DNA of 64,000 nucleotides from Streptomyces venezuelae (lineage in GTDB: Bacteria > Actinomycetota > Actinomycetes > Streptomycetales > Streptomycetaceae), in the NCBI RefSeq assembly GCF_008642375.1, contig NZ_CP029194.1, positions 7,806,501 through 7,870,500 of the forward strand. The letters are read 5' to 3'. Below are positions 36,885-45,157 of the stretch, piece after piece; position 1 is the stretch's first letter, and every line of letters starts with the position of its first letter. Position numbers and translations under genes: made by a program. Below the pieces are notes generated by a model. That model saw only the letters and a list, made by a program, of their open reading frames with translations, was not told the origin of the DNA and made no database searches.

Positions 36885-37277
36885 ATGGAGAATGTCCGAC
36901 AGACGGTCAGTTCCGGCTCACCACTCGAACCGGAGATCGGGTTTTCCCGGGCCGTTCGAAAAGGGGCGCACGTGGCGGTCGCCGGGACGGCCCCCATCGG
37001 CGACGACGGGACCGACGTGGCGCGAGGAGACGTGTACGGGCAGACCGTCAGGTGCCTGGACATCGCCGAGGCGGCGCTGAAGGCCGCGGGGGCGTCGCTG
37101 GAGGACGTGGTCCGGACGCGGATCATGCTCACCGACGTGACCCGCTGGAAGGAGGCCGCGCGCGCCCACGGGGAACGCTTCGCGGAGATTCGCCCGGTCA
37201 CGACCTTCGTCGAGGTCTCACGCTTCATCGATCCCGAGTGGCTCGTCGAGATCGAGGCCGACGCCGTCCTCGACTGA
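36885..37277 (+). CDS. RidA-family (YjgF/YER057c/UK114) protein
   Basis: Trimeric cytoplasmic protein of 130 aa. The family pattern is visible in YGQTVRCLDIAEAALKAAGA, SLEDVVRTRIMLTDVTRWKE and the C-terminal EIEADAVLD. RidA proteins hydrolyse reactive enamine/imine intermediates; Arg in VRTRIM corresponds to the conserved substrate-binding position, suggesting an active deaminase-type member. ATG 36885 follows AAGGGG. It is divergent from cbiM and ends in a very strong bidirectional hairpin. Confidence 0.87.
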   Translation: MENVRQTVSSGSPLEPEIGFSRAVRKGAHVAVAGTAPIGDDGTDVARGDVYGQTVRCLDIAEAALKAAGASLEDVVRTRIMLTDVTRWKEAARAHGERFAEIRPVTTFVEVSRFIDPEWLVEIEADAVLD

Positions 37278-37282
37278 AGGCG

Positions 37283-37319
37283 GGGCGAGCGGGCCGGCCG
37301 TCGGCCGGCCCGCTCGCCC
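37283..37319. terminator. strong bidirectional terminator hairpin
   Basis: GGGCGAGCGGGCCGGC (37283-37298) is perfectly complementary to 37304-37319 across a 5-base loop. It lies between the convergent RidA and VOC genes. Confidence 0.85.
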
Positions 37320-37335
37320 GGACTGCTTCCGCCAC

Positions 37336-37728
37336 CTACTTCGGCACGGTGGCGATCTGGATCAGATTGCCGCAGGTGTCGTCGAAGACGGCGGTGGTGA
37401 CGGGGCCCATCTCCAGAGGTTCCTGCGTGAAACGGACCCCGAGACCGCGCAGGCGGTCGTACTCCGCCTGCACGTCCTCGACCGCGAACTGGGCCAGCGG
37501 GATCCCGTCCTGGACGAGCGCGTCACGGTAGGGCTTGACCGCCGGGTGGCCGGAGGGCTCCAGGAGGAGCTCGACGCCCGCGGGGTCGTCGCGCGAGACG
37601 ACGGTGAGCCACCGGTCCGTCTCGCCCAGCGGGACGTCGTGCTTCTTCACGAAACCGAGGATCTCGGTGTAGAAACGCTCGGCCTTGGCCTGGTCGTCGA
37701 CGAAGACGCTGGTCAGCTGGATCTTCAT
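37336..37728 (-). CDS. VOC-family (glyoxalase-like) protein
   Basis: Protein of 130 aa with one pair of beta-alpha-beta-beta-beta modules: MKIQLTSVFVDDQAKAERFY, WLTVVSRDDPAGVELLLEP and GPVTTAVFDDTCGNLIQIAT. Members include glyoxalase, antibiotic-binding and dioxygenase-like proteins; the substrate here is unknown. ATG 37728 overlaps the stop of the ArsR gene (ATGA), forming a common actinobacterial ArsR-VOC pair in which the regulator probably controls both genes. Confidence 0.87.
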   Translation of the reverse strand: MKIQLTSVFVDDQAKAERFYTEILGFVKKHDVPLGETDRWLTVVSRDDPAGVELLLEPSGHPAVKPYRDALVQDGIPLAQFAVEDVQAEYDRLRGLGVRFTQEPLEMGPVTTAVFDDTCGNLIQIATVPK

Positions 37729-38030
37729 GAGGTGCTCTTCTCCGGTCCGGGTGTGTCGCGCACGGGCCACCGCTCGGCGATGTGCCGCAGCGGGGCCGTG
37801 TTCAGGTCGTGGAACTTGTAGCGCCCCTCCCGCCTGGTCTCGACGAGTCCGGCGGCCTCCAGCACCGCGAGGTGCTGGGAGACCCCCTGGCGCGAGATGC
37901 CGAGCTGGTGCTTCATGCTCAGTCGCGCACAGATCTCGAACAGTGTCTGCCCGGACTTCTCGGTGAGCTCGTCGAGGATCGTGCGGCGGGTGGGGTCGGC
38001 CAATGCTTTGAAGAGGTCGTCGGCCACCAC
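37725..38030 (-). CDS. ArsR-family winged-helix regulator paired with VOC gene
   Basis: Regulator of 101 aa. DLFKALADPTRRTILDELTE and GISRQGVSQHLAVLEAAGLV form a typical ArsR DNA-binding domain, followed by EGRYKFHDLNTAPLRHIAER. The metal-binding cysteine and histidine sets of metal-sensing members are absent, so it belongs to the non-metal group often found with VOC or SRPBCC genes. Start is GTG 38030 or GTG 38027; both overlap a weak GGAG. The VOC gene overlaps its end. Confidence 0.85.
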   Translation of the reverse strand: MVADDLFKALADPTRRTILDELTEKSGQTLFEICARLSMKHQLGISRQGVSQHLAVLEAAGLVETRREGRYKFHDLNTAPLRHIAERWPVRDTPGPEKSTS

Positions 38031-38087
38031 TCCAGGATAGGTAACTGTTCACTTGCCTATCAAGTCGAGCATGCGCTCTTGCGGTCC

Positions 38088-38498
38088 TCACTCCTTGCGA
38101 TAGGCGTACGCCTCCGAGGCCGCGGCGGCCACCGCGTCGAGATCCCCGCCCGCGCTCGCCGTGACCAGGGCGGCGACCGCGCCCTCGACGAACGGCGCGT
38201 CGACCAGCCGGGCGCCCTCCGGCAGCTCGTCGCCCTCGGCGAGCAGCGCCTTCACGGTCAGGACCGCACTGCCCAGGTCCACCAGGAGCGCGACCCCCGC
38301 GCCGCCGTCGACGGCCTCCGCCGCAGAGCGGATCAGCTCGGCGCTCGTCCCGAGGCCACCGTCGGGAAGGCCGCCCGCGGGAAGGATCGGCGCGGTCCCG
38401 CCACCGCCCGCGAGGCCCACGGCCAGCGCCGCGACCGAGGCCGCGACGTCCGCGCTGTGCGAGACCAGGACGATGCCGACGGGCGCGGCCGGGCTCAC
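38088..38498 (-). CDS. dhaM: dihydroxyacetone kinase phosphotransfer subunit DhaM
   Basis: PTS-EIIA(Man)-like subunit of 136 aa. VGIVLVSHSADVAASVAALA (residues 7-26) carries the phosphorylatable His (VSHS), and GVALLVDLGSAVLTVKALL matches the EIIA-Man fold. It has only the EIIA domain; the fused HPr and EI domains of some DhaM proteins are absent, so phosphate must come from the general PTS. GTG 38498 overlaps the dhaL stop (GTGA). Confidence 0.88.
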   Translation of the reverse strand: MSPAAPVGIVLVSHSADVAASVAALAVGLAGGGGTAPILPAGGLPDGGLGTSAELIRSAAEAVDGGAGVALLVDLGSAVLTVKALLAEGDELPEGARLVDAPFVEGAVAALVTASAGGDLDAVAAAASEAYAYRKE

Positions 38499-39139
38499 GC
38501 GGCACCCTCCGCGCGGGCGGTCCCGGCGAGCTCCGCGAACAGCAGCGCGGAGGACGTCGCCCCGGGATCCTGATGACCGATCGACCGCTCGCCGAGATAG
38601 CTGGCCCTTCCCTTGCGCGCCCGGAGGGGTACGGTCGCGAGGGCGCCCTCCTCGGCCGCCGTGCGCGCGGCCCCGAAGGAGGTCCACAGCGCCTCCACGG
38701 CCGGAACGAGCGCGTCCAGCATCGTCTTGTCGCCCACCTGGGCGCCGCCCAACTGGGACACGGCGGCCACGCCGGCACCGAACGCCTCCGCGAGCCGCTC
38801 CCTCCCGACGCGCTCGTCCTCGCCCAGAGCTTTCCCCGTGCGGCGCAGCAGCGTCCCGTACAAGGGCCCGGAAGCCCCTCCCACCGTGGAGATCAGCTGC
38901 CGCCCGGCGGCGACGAGGACCGCGCCGGGCGTCGCGGGCGGTTCCTTCGCGAGCAGCTCCGCCACGGCGGCGAAACCGCGCTTCAGATTGACGCCGTGGT
39001 CGGCGTCGCCGATCGCCGAGTCGAGCTCGGTGAGCAGCCCGGCCTCACGGTCCACGGCCGAGGCGGTGCCCTCCAGCCACCGCACGAAGAACCCCGCACC
39101 GAACGTCTCGCCCCTACTCACTCCCACTCCCTCTCCCAT
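38495..39139 (-). CDS. dhaL: dihydroxyacetone kinase ADP-binding subunit DhaL
   Basis: ATP/ADP-binding subunit of 214 aa. LTELDSAIGDADHGVNLKRG carries the Asp residues that hold Mg-ADP, and STVGGASGPLYGTLLRR, VGDKTMLDALVPA and GHQDPGATSSALLF are all typical DhaL motifs. ATG 39139 lies 8 bases after dhaK and has GTGAGG upstream; a GTG at 39121 with GAGAGGGAG is an equally possible start. It works with DhaK and DhaM to phosphorylate dihydroxyacetone using PEP-derived phosphate. Confidence 0.9.
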   Translation of the reverse strand: MGEGVGVSRGETFGAGFFVRWLEGTASAVDREAGLLTELDSAIGDADHGVNLKRGFAAVAELLAKEPPATPGAVLVAAGRQLISTVGGASGPLYGTLLRRTGKALGEDERVGRERLAEAFGAGVAAVSQLGGAQVGDKTMLDALVPAVEALWTSFGAARTAAEEGALATVPLRARKGRASYLGERSIGHQDPGATSSALLFAELAGTARAEGAA

Positions 39140-39147
39140 GCGTCGCC

Positions 39148-40140
39148 TCACCGTCCCCAGCGCAGCGCGGCCGTCCGCACGGGCGCGTCCCACAGCCGCA
39201 GCAGCTCCTCGTCCACCTCGCACAGGGTCACCGAGCAGCCGGCCATGTCGAGCGAGGTCACGTAGTTCCCGACGAGGGTCCGGGCCACCGGGATCCTGCG
39301 CTCGGCCAGCACGCGCTGCACCTCCGCGTTGAACCCGTACAGTTCGAGCAGCGGGGTCCCGCCCATCCCGTTCACGAGCGCGAGCACCGGACCGGACGGG
39401 CGCAGGTCCTCGACCACCGCGTCGACGGCGTAGTCCGCGATCTCCCGCGAGGTCATCATGCCGCGCCGCTCCCGCCCGGGCTCGCCGTGGATCCCGATAC
39501 CCAACTCAAGCTCACCCTCAGGGAGTTCGAAGGTCGGACCGCCCTTGGCAGGGGTGGTGCAGGCGCTCAGCGCGACCCCGAAGGACCGGCAGCGCGCGTT
39601 CACCCGACGGGCGATCGCCTCCACCTGCTCCAGCGGGGCACCCTCCTCGGCGGCGGCCCCCGCGATCTTCTCCACGAACAGGGTGCCCCCGGTCCCGCGC
39701 CGCCCGGCCGTGTACAGACTGTCCGTCACCGCGACGTCGTCGTCGACGAGAACCTTCGCGACCTGGACGCCTTCGTCCTCGGCGAGCTCCGCCGCCATCT
39801 CGAAGTTGAGTACGTCACCGGTGTAGTTCTTGACGACGAACAGCACTCCGGCGCCGCTGTCGACGGCAGCCGCGGCCCGCACCATCTGATCGGGAACGGG
39901 CGACGTGAAAACGGCCCCGGCGCACGCGGCCGACAACATCCCCGGCCCCACGAACCCGCTGTGCAAGGGCTCGTGCCCGGACCCGCCCCCGGACACCAGG
40001 GCGACCTTCCCGGCCACGGGAGCGTCCCGCCGCACGACGATCCCCTGCTCCACGTCCACGGTCAGCTCCGGGTGAGCGGCGGCCATCCCTCGCAGAGCGT
40101 CGGCGACGACGGTCTCCGGAACATTGATCAGCATCCTCAC
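39148..40140 (-). CDS. dhaK: dihydroxyacetone kinase substrate-binding subunit DhaK
   Basis: Subunit of 330 aa that binds dihydroxyacetone covalently through a histidine. MLINVPETVVADALRGMAAA, VSGGGSGHEPLHSGFVGPGM and the active-site LGIGIHGEPG (His about 217) are clear. GTG 40140, 6 bases after AGGAG, was preferred over ATG 40134. It is the first gene of dhaKLM. Together with the FGGY-GlpA operon it suggests two entry points for glycerol-type carbon into triose phosphates. Confidence 0.92.
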   Translation of the reverse strand: MRMLINVPETVVADALRGMAAAHPELTVDVEQGIVVRRDAPVAGKVALVSGGGSGHEPLHSGFVGPGMLSAACAGAVFTSPVPDQMVRAAAAVDSGAGVLFVVKNYTGDVLNFEMAAELAEDEGVQVAKVLVDDDVAVTDSLYTAGRRGTGGTLFVEKIAGAAAEEGAPLEQVEAIARRVNARCRSFGVALSACTTPAKGGPTFELPEGELELGIGIHGEPGRERRGMMTSREIADYAVDAVVEDLRPSGPVLALVNGMGGTPLLELYGFNAEVQRVLAERRIPVARTLVGNYVTSLDMAGCSVTLCEVDEELLRLWDAPVRTAALRWGR

Positions 40141-40699
40141 GTGTGTCTCCTTGTGATTCGAGCGGAAGGGCCTTTGACTTGTGTCTTCGCAGATCAGGTG
40201 GCGTTCCCGAGGTAGATGACCTTGGCGTTGCGTGACGGCCGGAAGCGCCTTCTGCCGGTGCTGATCCGGTGCCGACTTATGTGATGGTGCGTCAGTTATG
40301 CGCGTTGCTGTGGTAGATGGCGATCGAGATTCCCGGCTCGGACGATATCGACCTTGCCGCCGCAAAGAGCGCATGGGCAAGACTGATTCCTGCGAGTGTC
40401 TTCCTGTCGCACCAGATGGCGCCAAGGCCGCCATGCACGGAACCAGGCTCGCGTCCGTCCGGTGTCGTTGGCCGGCGCGCGCCGGTGAGACATTCGGTGC
40501 ACCGGGCGGTTCCAGGTTGCCGGAGGCCGGGGGCTTGAGAGTAGGGCTGACCCAGTGCATGGGACATTCCTGAACTGGCTCAGAAGGGTGACGGGGACGA
40601 GAGAAGATGCACCATGGATCCCCGCATACCCCGCCTGCGTCGCAAGTTCGCCGCGATCCCGATCCAACCACTGCGCAGCCACTCCTTCGGGGAAGAGCA
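40141..40699. other. non-coding or decayed region upstream of dhaK
   Basis: About 560 bases with weaker codon bias and lower GC than its neighbours. The left end must hold the dhaK promoter. Several overlapping frames of 60-90 codons exist on both strands (for example 40292-40567), but none shows a recognisable family, a good ribosome-binding site or consistent third-position GC. Confidence 0.4.
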
Positions 40700-40910
40700 A
40701 CACGGGGAGAGGTACTCGCGCCACCACTCCCGCTCGTGCACGGCCGGGGCGCCGTAGGCATAGCCGGCGGGTGTCTCGCCGTCGTGGGGCGATGACGCAG
40801 TCGAAGCCGGGCAGGCCGCTCCAGTGGCCGACGAACCAGGCGAACCGCTCCTGGTCGTGGAACTCGTCGGTCTCGGCGGCGTGGACGCCGGCGTGCACGG
40901 GCCCTTGAAC
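40700..40910 (-). pseudogene. decayed GNAT acetyltransferase fragment
   Basis: From 40898 to 40787 one frame reads HAAETDEFHDQERFAWFVGH and WSGLPGFDCVIA; the next frame continues immediately with HDGETPAGYAYGAPAVHE and REWWREYL to about 40708. Joined, they match the beta-strand region of a GNAT N-acetyltransferase. The break falls in a run of four C near 40788, where one extra base restores the frame if removed. The start, the acetyl-CoA loop and the rest of the domain are missing, so this is a remnant. Confidence 0.55.
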
Positions 40911-40983
40911 AACCGCCCGTGCCGGCCGGTGCCGCTGCAGGGAGCAGCTTGCGGCCGTCCGCCGGCACGAACGCCCCGGGCGG

Positions 40984-42231
40984 TCACTTTCCCTGGCTGT
41001 TGCTGGGGGTGTCGCACAGCGCGCGGTCGACGAGGCCGCTCGCGGCCTTCTGCTGCCGGATCGTTCTGTCGAGGTCAGTGAAGCTGGTGGACATGGAGAC
41101 GGTGACGGCGCGGCTGCCGTCGTCGGTGGCGCCGTTCAGGGTGATGTAGCCGGCTTCTCCTCCTTGGTGGCTCCAGTAGCTGCCGCCGCAGGTCAGGGGG
41201 CGGTTGGCCAAGCCGAGGCCGTAGCGTCCGCCGGGCCAGAATGCCTCGAACTGCTTGGCGACCGGGACGGTGTCCTTCATCTCGGCCATGCGCGCCTCGG
41301 ACAGCAGCCTGCCGCCCAGCAGTCCCTGGAAGAAGCGGTTGACGTCCGCCGTGGTGGAGACATAGCCGCCGAGGTCGGGGACGATCTGTTCGGTGACGTC
41401 GGTCCGTTCGGCGGAGGCAAAGACCTGGTAGCCGTCGGCGTGCGGGCGACGAAGGGTGGACGTGTCGCCCGACAGGTAGGTGTGGTTCATGCCGAGCGGT
41501 TTCAGGATCCGGCTCTCGACCTCCTCCTGCCACGGGCGGTTGGTGGCCTTCTCGACGATCATGCCGAGGACGACGTACCCGGTGTTGGAGTAGCTCCAGC
41601 CGGTGCCGGGCTGGAAGTCCGGCCGGTGCTTCATCGCCCGGGCGACGATCTGTTCGGGGGTGTAGCTGTCGTAGCGGTGCCGGTAGTAGTCCTGCGGGGT
41701 GTCGAAGCCGGGAAGGTCGTCGTGGAGGCCGCTCGTGCTCTGCAGGAGCTGGCGCAGAGTGATCTTCCGTCCGTCGTTGCCGTTGCCGTCGATCACTCCG
41801 GGCAGCCAGCGGTCCACCGTGTCGCCCAGTGACAGCCGGCCCTCGCCGGCCAACTGCAGGACCACAGTGGCCATGACCGCCTTGCCGGTGCTGGCCATCC
41901 GGAAGTAGCCGTCGCGGGGCACCGGGCGGTTCGTGCCCGCCACGGCGACGCCGGCGACGGAGACCAGGTCCCGGCCGGAGGCGGTGGTCACCCGCGCCTG
42001 GACGCCGGTGATCCCCAGCGCTTGGAGGGCAGAGGTATCCCGGCGCAGGTCGTCCTGCTGGTAGCCGGGCGGGGACGTTGCGGCCGCGCCGTCCGGAGGC
42101 TGGGCGGCTGCGGCCACACCGGCTGTGCCGAGTGCGGCCGCCGCGACGGCCAGCCACCCTCGGCCGATCCGGCGGTGACGCTGCTGGGACGGGCGGTGCT
42201 TCGGCGCGGAGGCCGGGATCGTGGATCTCAT
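40984..42231 (-). CDS. exported serine hydrolase (beta-lactamase/DD-carboxypeptidase class C fold)
   Basis: Protein of 415 aa. A positively charged N-terminus and hydrophobic helix (residues 25-44) form a signal peptide. Active-site motifs of the class C beta-lactamase family are intact: STGK (Ser114/Lys117), YSN (214-216) and a HQGG motif near 358. Such proteins hydrolyse D-Ala-D-Ala peptides or esters. ATG 42231 was chosen; a TTG at 42249 has no support. It is divergent from a two-component system 155 bases away that may regulate it. GC is somewhat lower than in the left part of the window. Confidence 0.87.
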   Translation of the reverse strand: MRSTIPASAPKHRPSQQRHRRIGRGWLAVAAAALGTAGVAAAAQPPDGAAATSPPGYQQDDLRRDTSALQALGITGVQARVTTASGRDLVSVAGVAVAGTNRPVPRDGYFRMASTGKAVMATVVLQLAGEGRLSLGDTVDRWLPGVIDGNGNDGRKITLRQLLQSTSGLHDDLPGFDTPQDYYRHRYDSYTPEQIVARAMKHRPDFQPGTGWSYSNTGYVVLGMIVEKATNRPWQEEVESRILKPLGMNHTYLSGDTSTLRRPHADGYQVFASAERTDVTEQIVPDLGGYVSTTADVNRFFQGLLGGRLLSEARMAEMKDTVPVAKQFEAFWPGGRYGLGLANRPLTCGGSYWSHQGGEAGYITLNGATDDGSRAVTVSMSTSFTDLDRTIRQQKAASGLVDRALCDTPSNSQGK

Positions 42232-42386
42232 GGATCCCACGCTAGGCAAGCGTCGAGTTGCGGGTCCCTACCGCAGGCGGCCGATCGCAACCTACAGCTG
42301 GCTGTAGTGCCGCAGGGACGCCCGGCACGTACCGTGGCGCGTCCGAGGGGTGCTCCCGGTCCCGTACGACAGACGAAGGCGAGCCA

Positions 42387-43556
42387 GTGCACGGTGTGAA
42401 CGGCAAGGCCCGCGCGCGGTTGGTCCAGGCCTTGATCCAGGCCAGGCGCAGCGGACGCTACCTGCTCGGCACCCTGATGACCGCGACGGTGACGCTCGTG
42501 GCGGCGCCACTCCTGTGCGTACCGTCGCTGGCGGTTTCCTGGGCGGAGCGCCACCGCCGCCGCGCCGGGGCGCTGCTGGGCCGACCGGTGCAGCAGCGCC
42601 CGCGCGCCCTGCGCCGCGACCTCGGGTGGCTCGTGGCACAGGTGGCCACCGGCCTGCCCGCGGGCTTACTCGCCCTGCTGTGCCTGGGCAACCTGCTCCT
42701 CGTCCTTTGCATCATCGTGGCGTGGTGGGCCTTTCCCCCGTCGGATCCGCCACGGCTGCCGCTGCTCGATGTCCGTATCGACAGCTGGGCCACCGCGCTG
42801 ACGATCGGTCCGGCGCAGTTCCTGGTTCTTGCGGCGCTGGTGACCATCGCCCTGCCACCGCTCGCCCGGGTGCACGCGCGATGCTGCCTGGCAGTCCTGG
42901 CACCGACTCCCGCGGAACAACTGGCCGCACGCGTCACCGAACTCACCCGGACGCGCACGGACGTCCTGCAGGCGCACGGCGCGGAACTCCGCCGGATCGA
43001 ACGCGACCTGCACGACGGCACCCAGGCCCGGCTGGTGGCCATCGCCGTGCGGCTCGCCGTAGCCGGGGAGAGCTATTCCCAGGACCCCGGCGCGGCCGCT
43101 GCGCTCGTACGGCAAGCCCGAGCCGAGACCGAGGAGGCCATGACCGAACTGCGCTCCGTCATCCGCACCATCTACCCTCCGGTCCTGGCCGACCAGGGCC
43201 TCGCCGGCGCGCTGCACACCCTGGCCACCAGGGCCGGCGTGCCGACCCGCATCGACATAGGCGAGCTCGGTGAGGTCCCTGCCGCGGTCGAAGCGGTCGC
43301 CTACTTCGCCGTCACCGAGGCGCTGGCGAACATCGCCCGGCACAGCCGAGCCACCAAGGCCGCCGTCCACGTCGCCCGCACCGGCGCGATGCTGTCCGCG
43401 GAGATCACCGACGACGGGACAGGCGGGGCGGACTCGTCTCGAGGCAGCGGCCTGGACGGAATCCGCCGCCGCGCCGCCGCCCTGGACGGCACCATGAAGA
43501 TCAGCAGCCCGCCGGGCGGGCCGACCACCGTCACCGTGGAGCTGCCGTGCGTGTAG
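42387..43556 (+). CDS. sensor histidine kinase (NarL/HisKA_3 type)
   Basis: Membrane kinase of 389 aa. Four hydrophobic segments (about 28-50, 81-115 and 137-160) form the sensor part with no large external domain. The phosphoacceptor H-box is ELRRIERDLHDGTQARLVAI with His209. The ATPase domain has the N-box region VTEALANIARHSRATKAAVH and the G-box ITDDGTGGADSSRGSGLDGI. GTG 42387 follows GAAGGCGAG. It overlaps the response-regulator gene by 10 bases, so the pair is translationally coupled. Signal unknown. Confidence 0.88.
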   Translation: MHGVNGKARARLVQALIQARRSGRYLLGTLMTATVTLVAAPLLCVPSLAVSWAERHRRRAGALLGRPVQQRPRALRRDLGWLVAQVATGLPAGLLALLCLGNLLLVLCIIVAWWAFPPSDPPRLPLLDVRIDSWATALTIGPAQFLVLAALVTIALPPLARVHARCCLAVLAPTPAEQLAARVTELTRTRTDVLQAHGAELRRIERDLHDGTQARLVAIAVRLAVAGESYSQDPGAAAALVRQARAETEEAMTELRSVIRTIYPPVLADQGLAGALHTLATRAGVPTRIDIGELGEVPAAVEAVAYFAVTEALANIARHSRATKAAVHVARTGAMLSAEITDDGTGGADSSRGSGLDGIRRRAAALDGTMKISSPPGGPTTVTVELPCV

Positions 43557-44212
43557 TCATCGCCGAGGACAACGTCCTGCTGTCCTCCGGACTCGAACTC
43601 CTGCTGGGCTCGCAGGGCTTCGAGGTCGCCGCGATCACGGATGACGTCCCCGGCTTCCTCGCCGCCGTCGAGACCCACCGCCCGGACGTCACCATCGTCG
43701 ACGTGCGGCTGCCCCCGACCTTCCGCGACGAGGGTATCCGCGCCGCCCTCCAGGCCCGCCGCGACCACCCCGGACTTCCCGTCCTGGTCCTGTCCCAGTA
43801 CGTCGAGCAGGAATACGCCGGCCGCCTCCTCTCCGACACCCGCGGCGGCATCGGCTATCTGCTCAAGGACCGGGTGAGCCGTATCGCAGAGTTCACCGAC
43901 GCACTGCGCCGCGTGGCCGCCGGCGGCACTGCGATGGACCCCGAGGTCATCGCCCAGCTCCTCGCCGTCCGCAACGATCCCGTCGATGCCGTCACCCCTC
44001 GCGAACGCGAGGTTCTGGCCCTGATGGCCGAAGGGCACGACAACGCCACGATCGCCCAGCGGCTTTTCATCACCGACAACGCCGTCCACAAACACATCGG
44101 CAACGTCTTCCTCAAACTCGGCCTGTCGGCCGGCGACAGCGGCCACCGCCGCGTCCGCGCCGTCCTGGCCTACCTCCGCCGCCACGGCGGACCGAACCCA
44201 GCCCCCTGTTGA
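43547..44212 (+). CDS. LuxR/NarL-family response regulator
   Basis: Regulator of 221 aa. The receiver domain has the acidic pair Glu7-Asp8 (VIAEDN) and the phosphorylation site Asp52 (VDVRLPP), with a Lys in GYLLKDRV. The C-terminal LuxR helix-turn-helix is VTPREREVLALMAEGHDNAT and AVHKHIGNVFLKLGL. GTG 43547 lies inside the kinase gene. It probably controls its own operon or the divergent serine hydrolase. Confidence 0.9.
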   Translation: MRVVIAEDNVLLSSGLELLLGSQGFEVAAITDDVPGFLAAVETHRPDVTIVDVRLPPTFRDEGIRAALQARRDHPGLPVLVLSQYVEQEYAGRLLSDTRGGIGYLLKDRVSRIAEFTDALRRVAAGGTAMDPEVIAQLLAVRNDPVDAVTPREREVLALMAEGHDNATIAQRLFITDNAVHKHIGNVFLKLGLSAGDSGHRRVRAVLAYLRRHGGPNPAPC

Positions 44213-44215
44213 GCA

Positions 44216-44640
44216 GTCGTCGGTGAAACCGGCCTCGACCATCTCCTCGACGGCCCTCCACAGCTCCGGGCGCTCCTGCCCCTCAGCGGCCTCCGGCACG
44301 GCCGCACCGGCAGGGGTGAACACCCCGGCATCATTACGGCTTTCGGTGATCTGCTGGGCGAACGCGAGATTGCTACGAACCGTTCCCGCTGGTGAAGCGA
44401 TGCCATCGTGAGGCGATCTGGACGTAGATCTCTTCCCGAAGTCCCGCGCGGCCGCTGGCAACCGCCTCCTGCAGGCCGGCCCAGAATTCGTCGTCGCCCG
44501 GGCGTCGAACGCCCTCCCCGTCGGGCTCGAAGTCGTAGGGGGAAGAGTCCAGGCGTTCCAGGAACAGTCCGAGCTCGCGGGTGCGGGCAAGGGCCGCATG
44601 GCAAGGCCGACTGCTGCCGATGAAAGACGTACTGGTTGGT
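44216..44640 (-). pseudogene. decayed coding remnants of unknown origin
   Basis: Two minus-strand stretches look like former coding sequence. One runs from about 44640 to a TAG at 44373-44375 and reads TRELGLFLERLDSSPYDFEP, then RPGDDEFWAGLQEAVASGR and EEIYVQIASRWHRFTSGNGS; it has no start codon in frame. The other, about 44216-44360, reads ITESRNDAGVFTPAGAAVPE and ELWRAVEEMVEAGFTDDCS. I do not recognise either family. Both appear truncated. Confidence 0.3.
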
Positions 44641-45157
44641 CCCAGCCGACGCGCACGGCGAACGCCCCCTCAGCCTCCAACCGGCACCGTGTCCTGACCT
44701 TCGGGCCGCTGAGCCGCCTGCCCCGCCTCAAGGCTGCGGGCGCTCTTTGCGAATGCGCATTATTGTGCAATTGTCGACTCGAGGTCGCGGTCGCGCACCG
44801 GTGCGTCAGTGGTCGGATTCGGGTGATGCCCTTCGATGCCGCCACCGGCGCGCCCTCAATCGTCATGGAAGCGGCATTTCCGTGTCGCCGACTTGATTCG
44901 CCGTGCAGCCTCGAAGGGTGAATCGAAAGATGAAGACAGTCCATCTCTTTTTACTCATGCAAAGATGCTTCTGTAGGGTGTGTCACGGGAATCCACAGGT
45001 CCTCGTTACGGGAATCCGCAGGGTCAAGACTGCGGAAAACCGGTCCTGCTCAGGCGGTTTACCCCGTGCCCCCGTCCTCCGCCCATGACTAGCGTTCCTT
45101 TCGTCGCGGAACGGCAGCCGCCCCGGCGGTTTCCACAGCAATGGAAGGGAACAGAAG
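44641..45157. other. long intergenic region upstream of the MMPL gene
   Basis: About 515 bases with several AT-rich islands (44755-44775, 44930-44965), unusual for this genome, and a near-repeat of CACGGGAATCCACAG (44986-45000) and TACGGGAATCCGCAG (45007-45021) that may be regulatory. A GAAGGGAA ribosome-binding site at 45143-45150 serves the MMPL gene. No gene was recognised. Confidence 0.4.

Noticed and set aside
40292..40573. Overlapping short frames of 60-90 codons on both strands
   Set aside because: No ribosome-binding site, no recognisable family, inconsistent codon bias.
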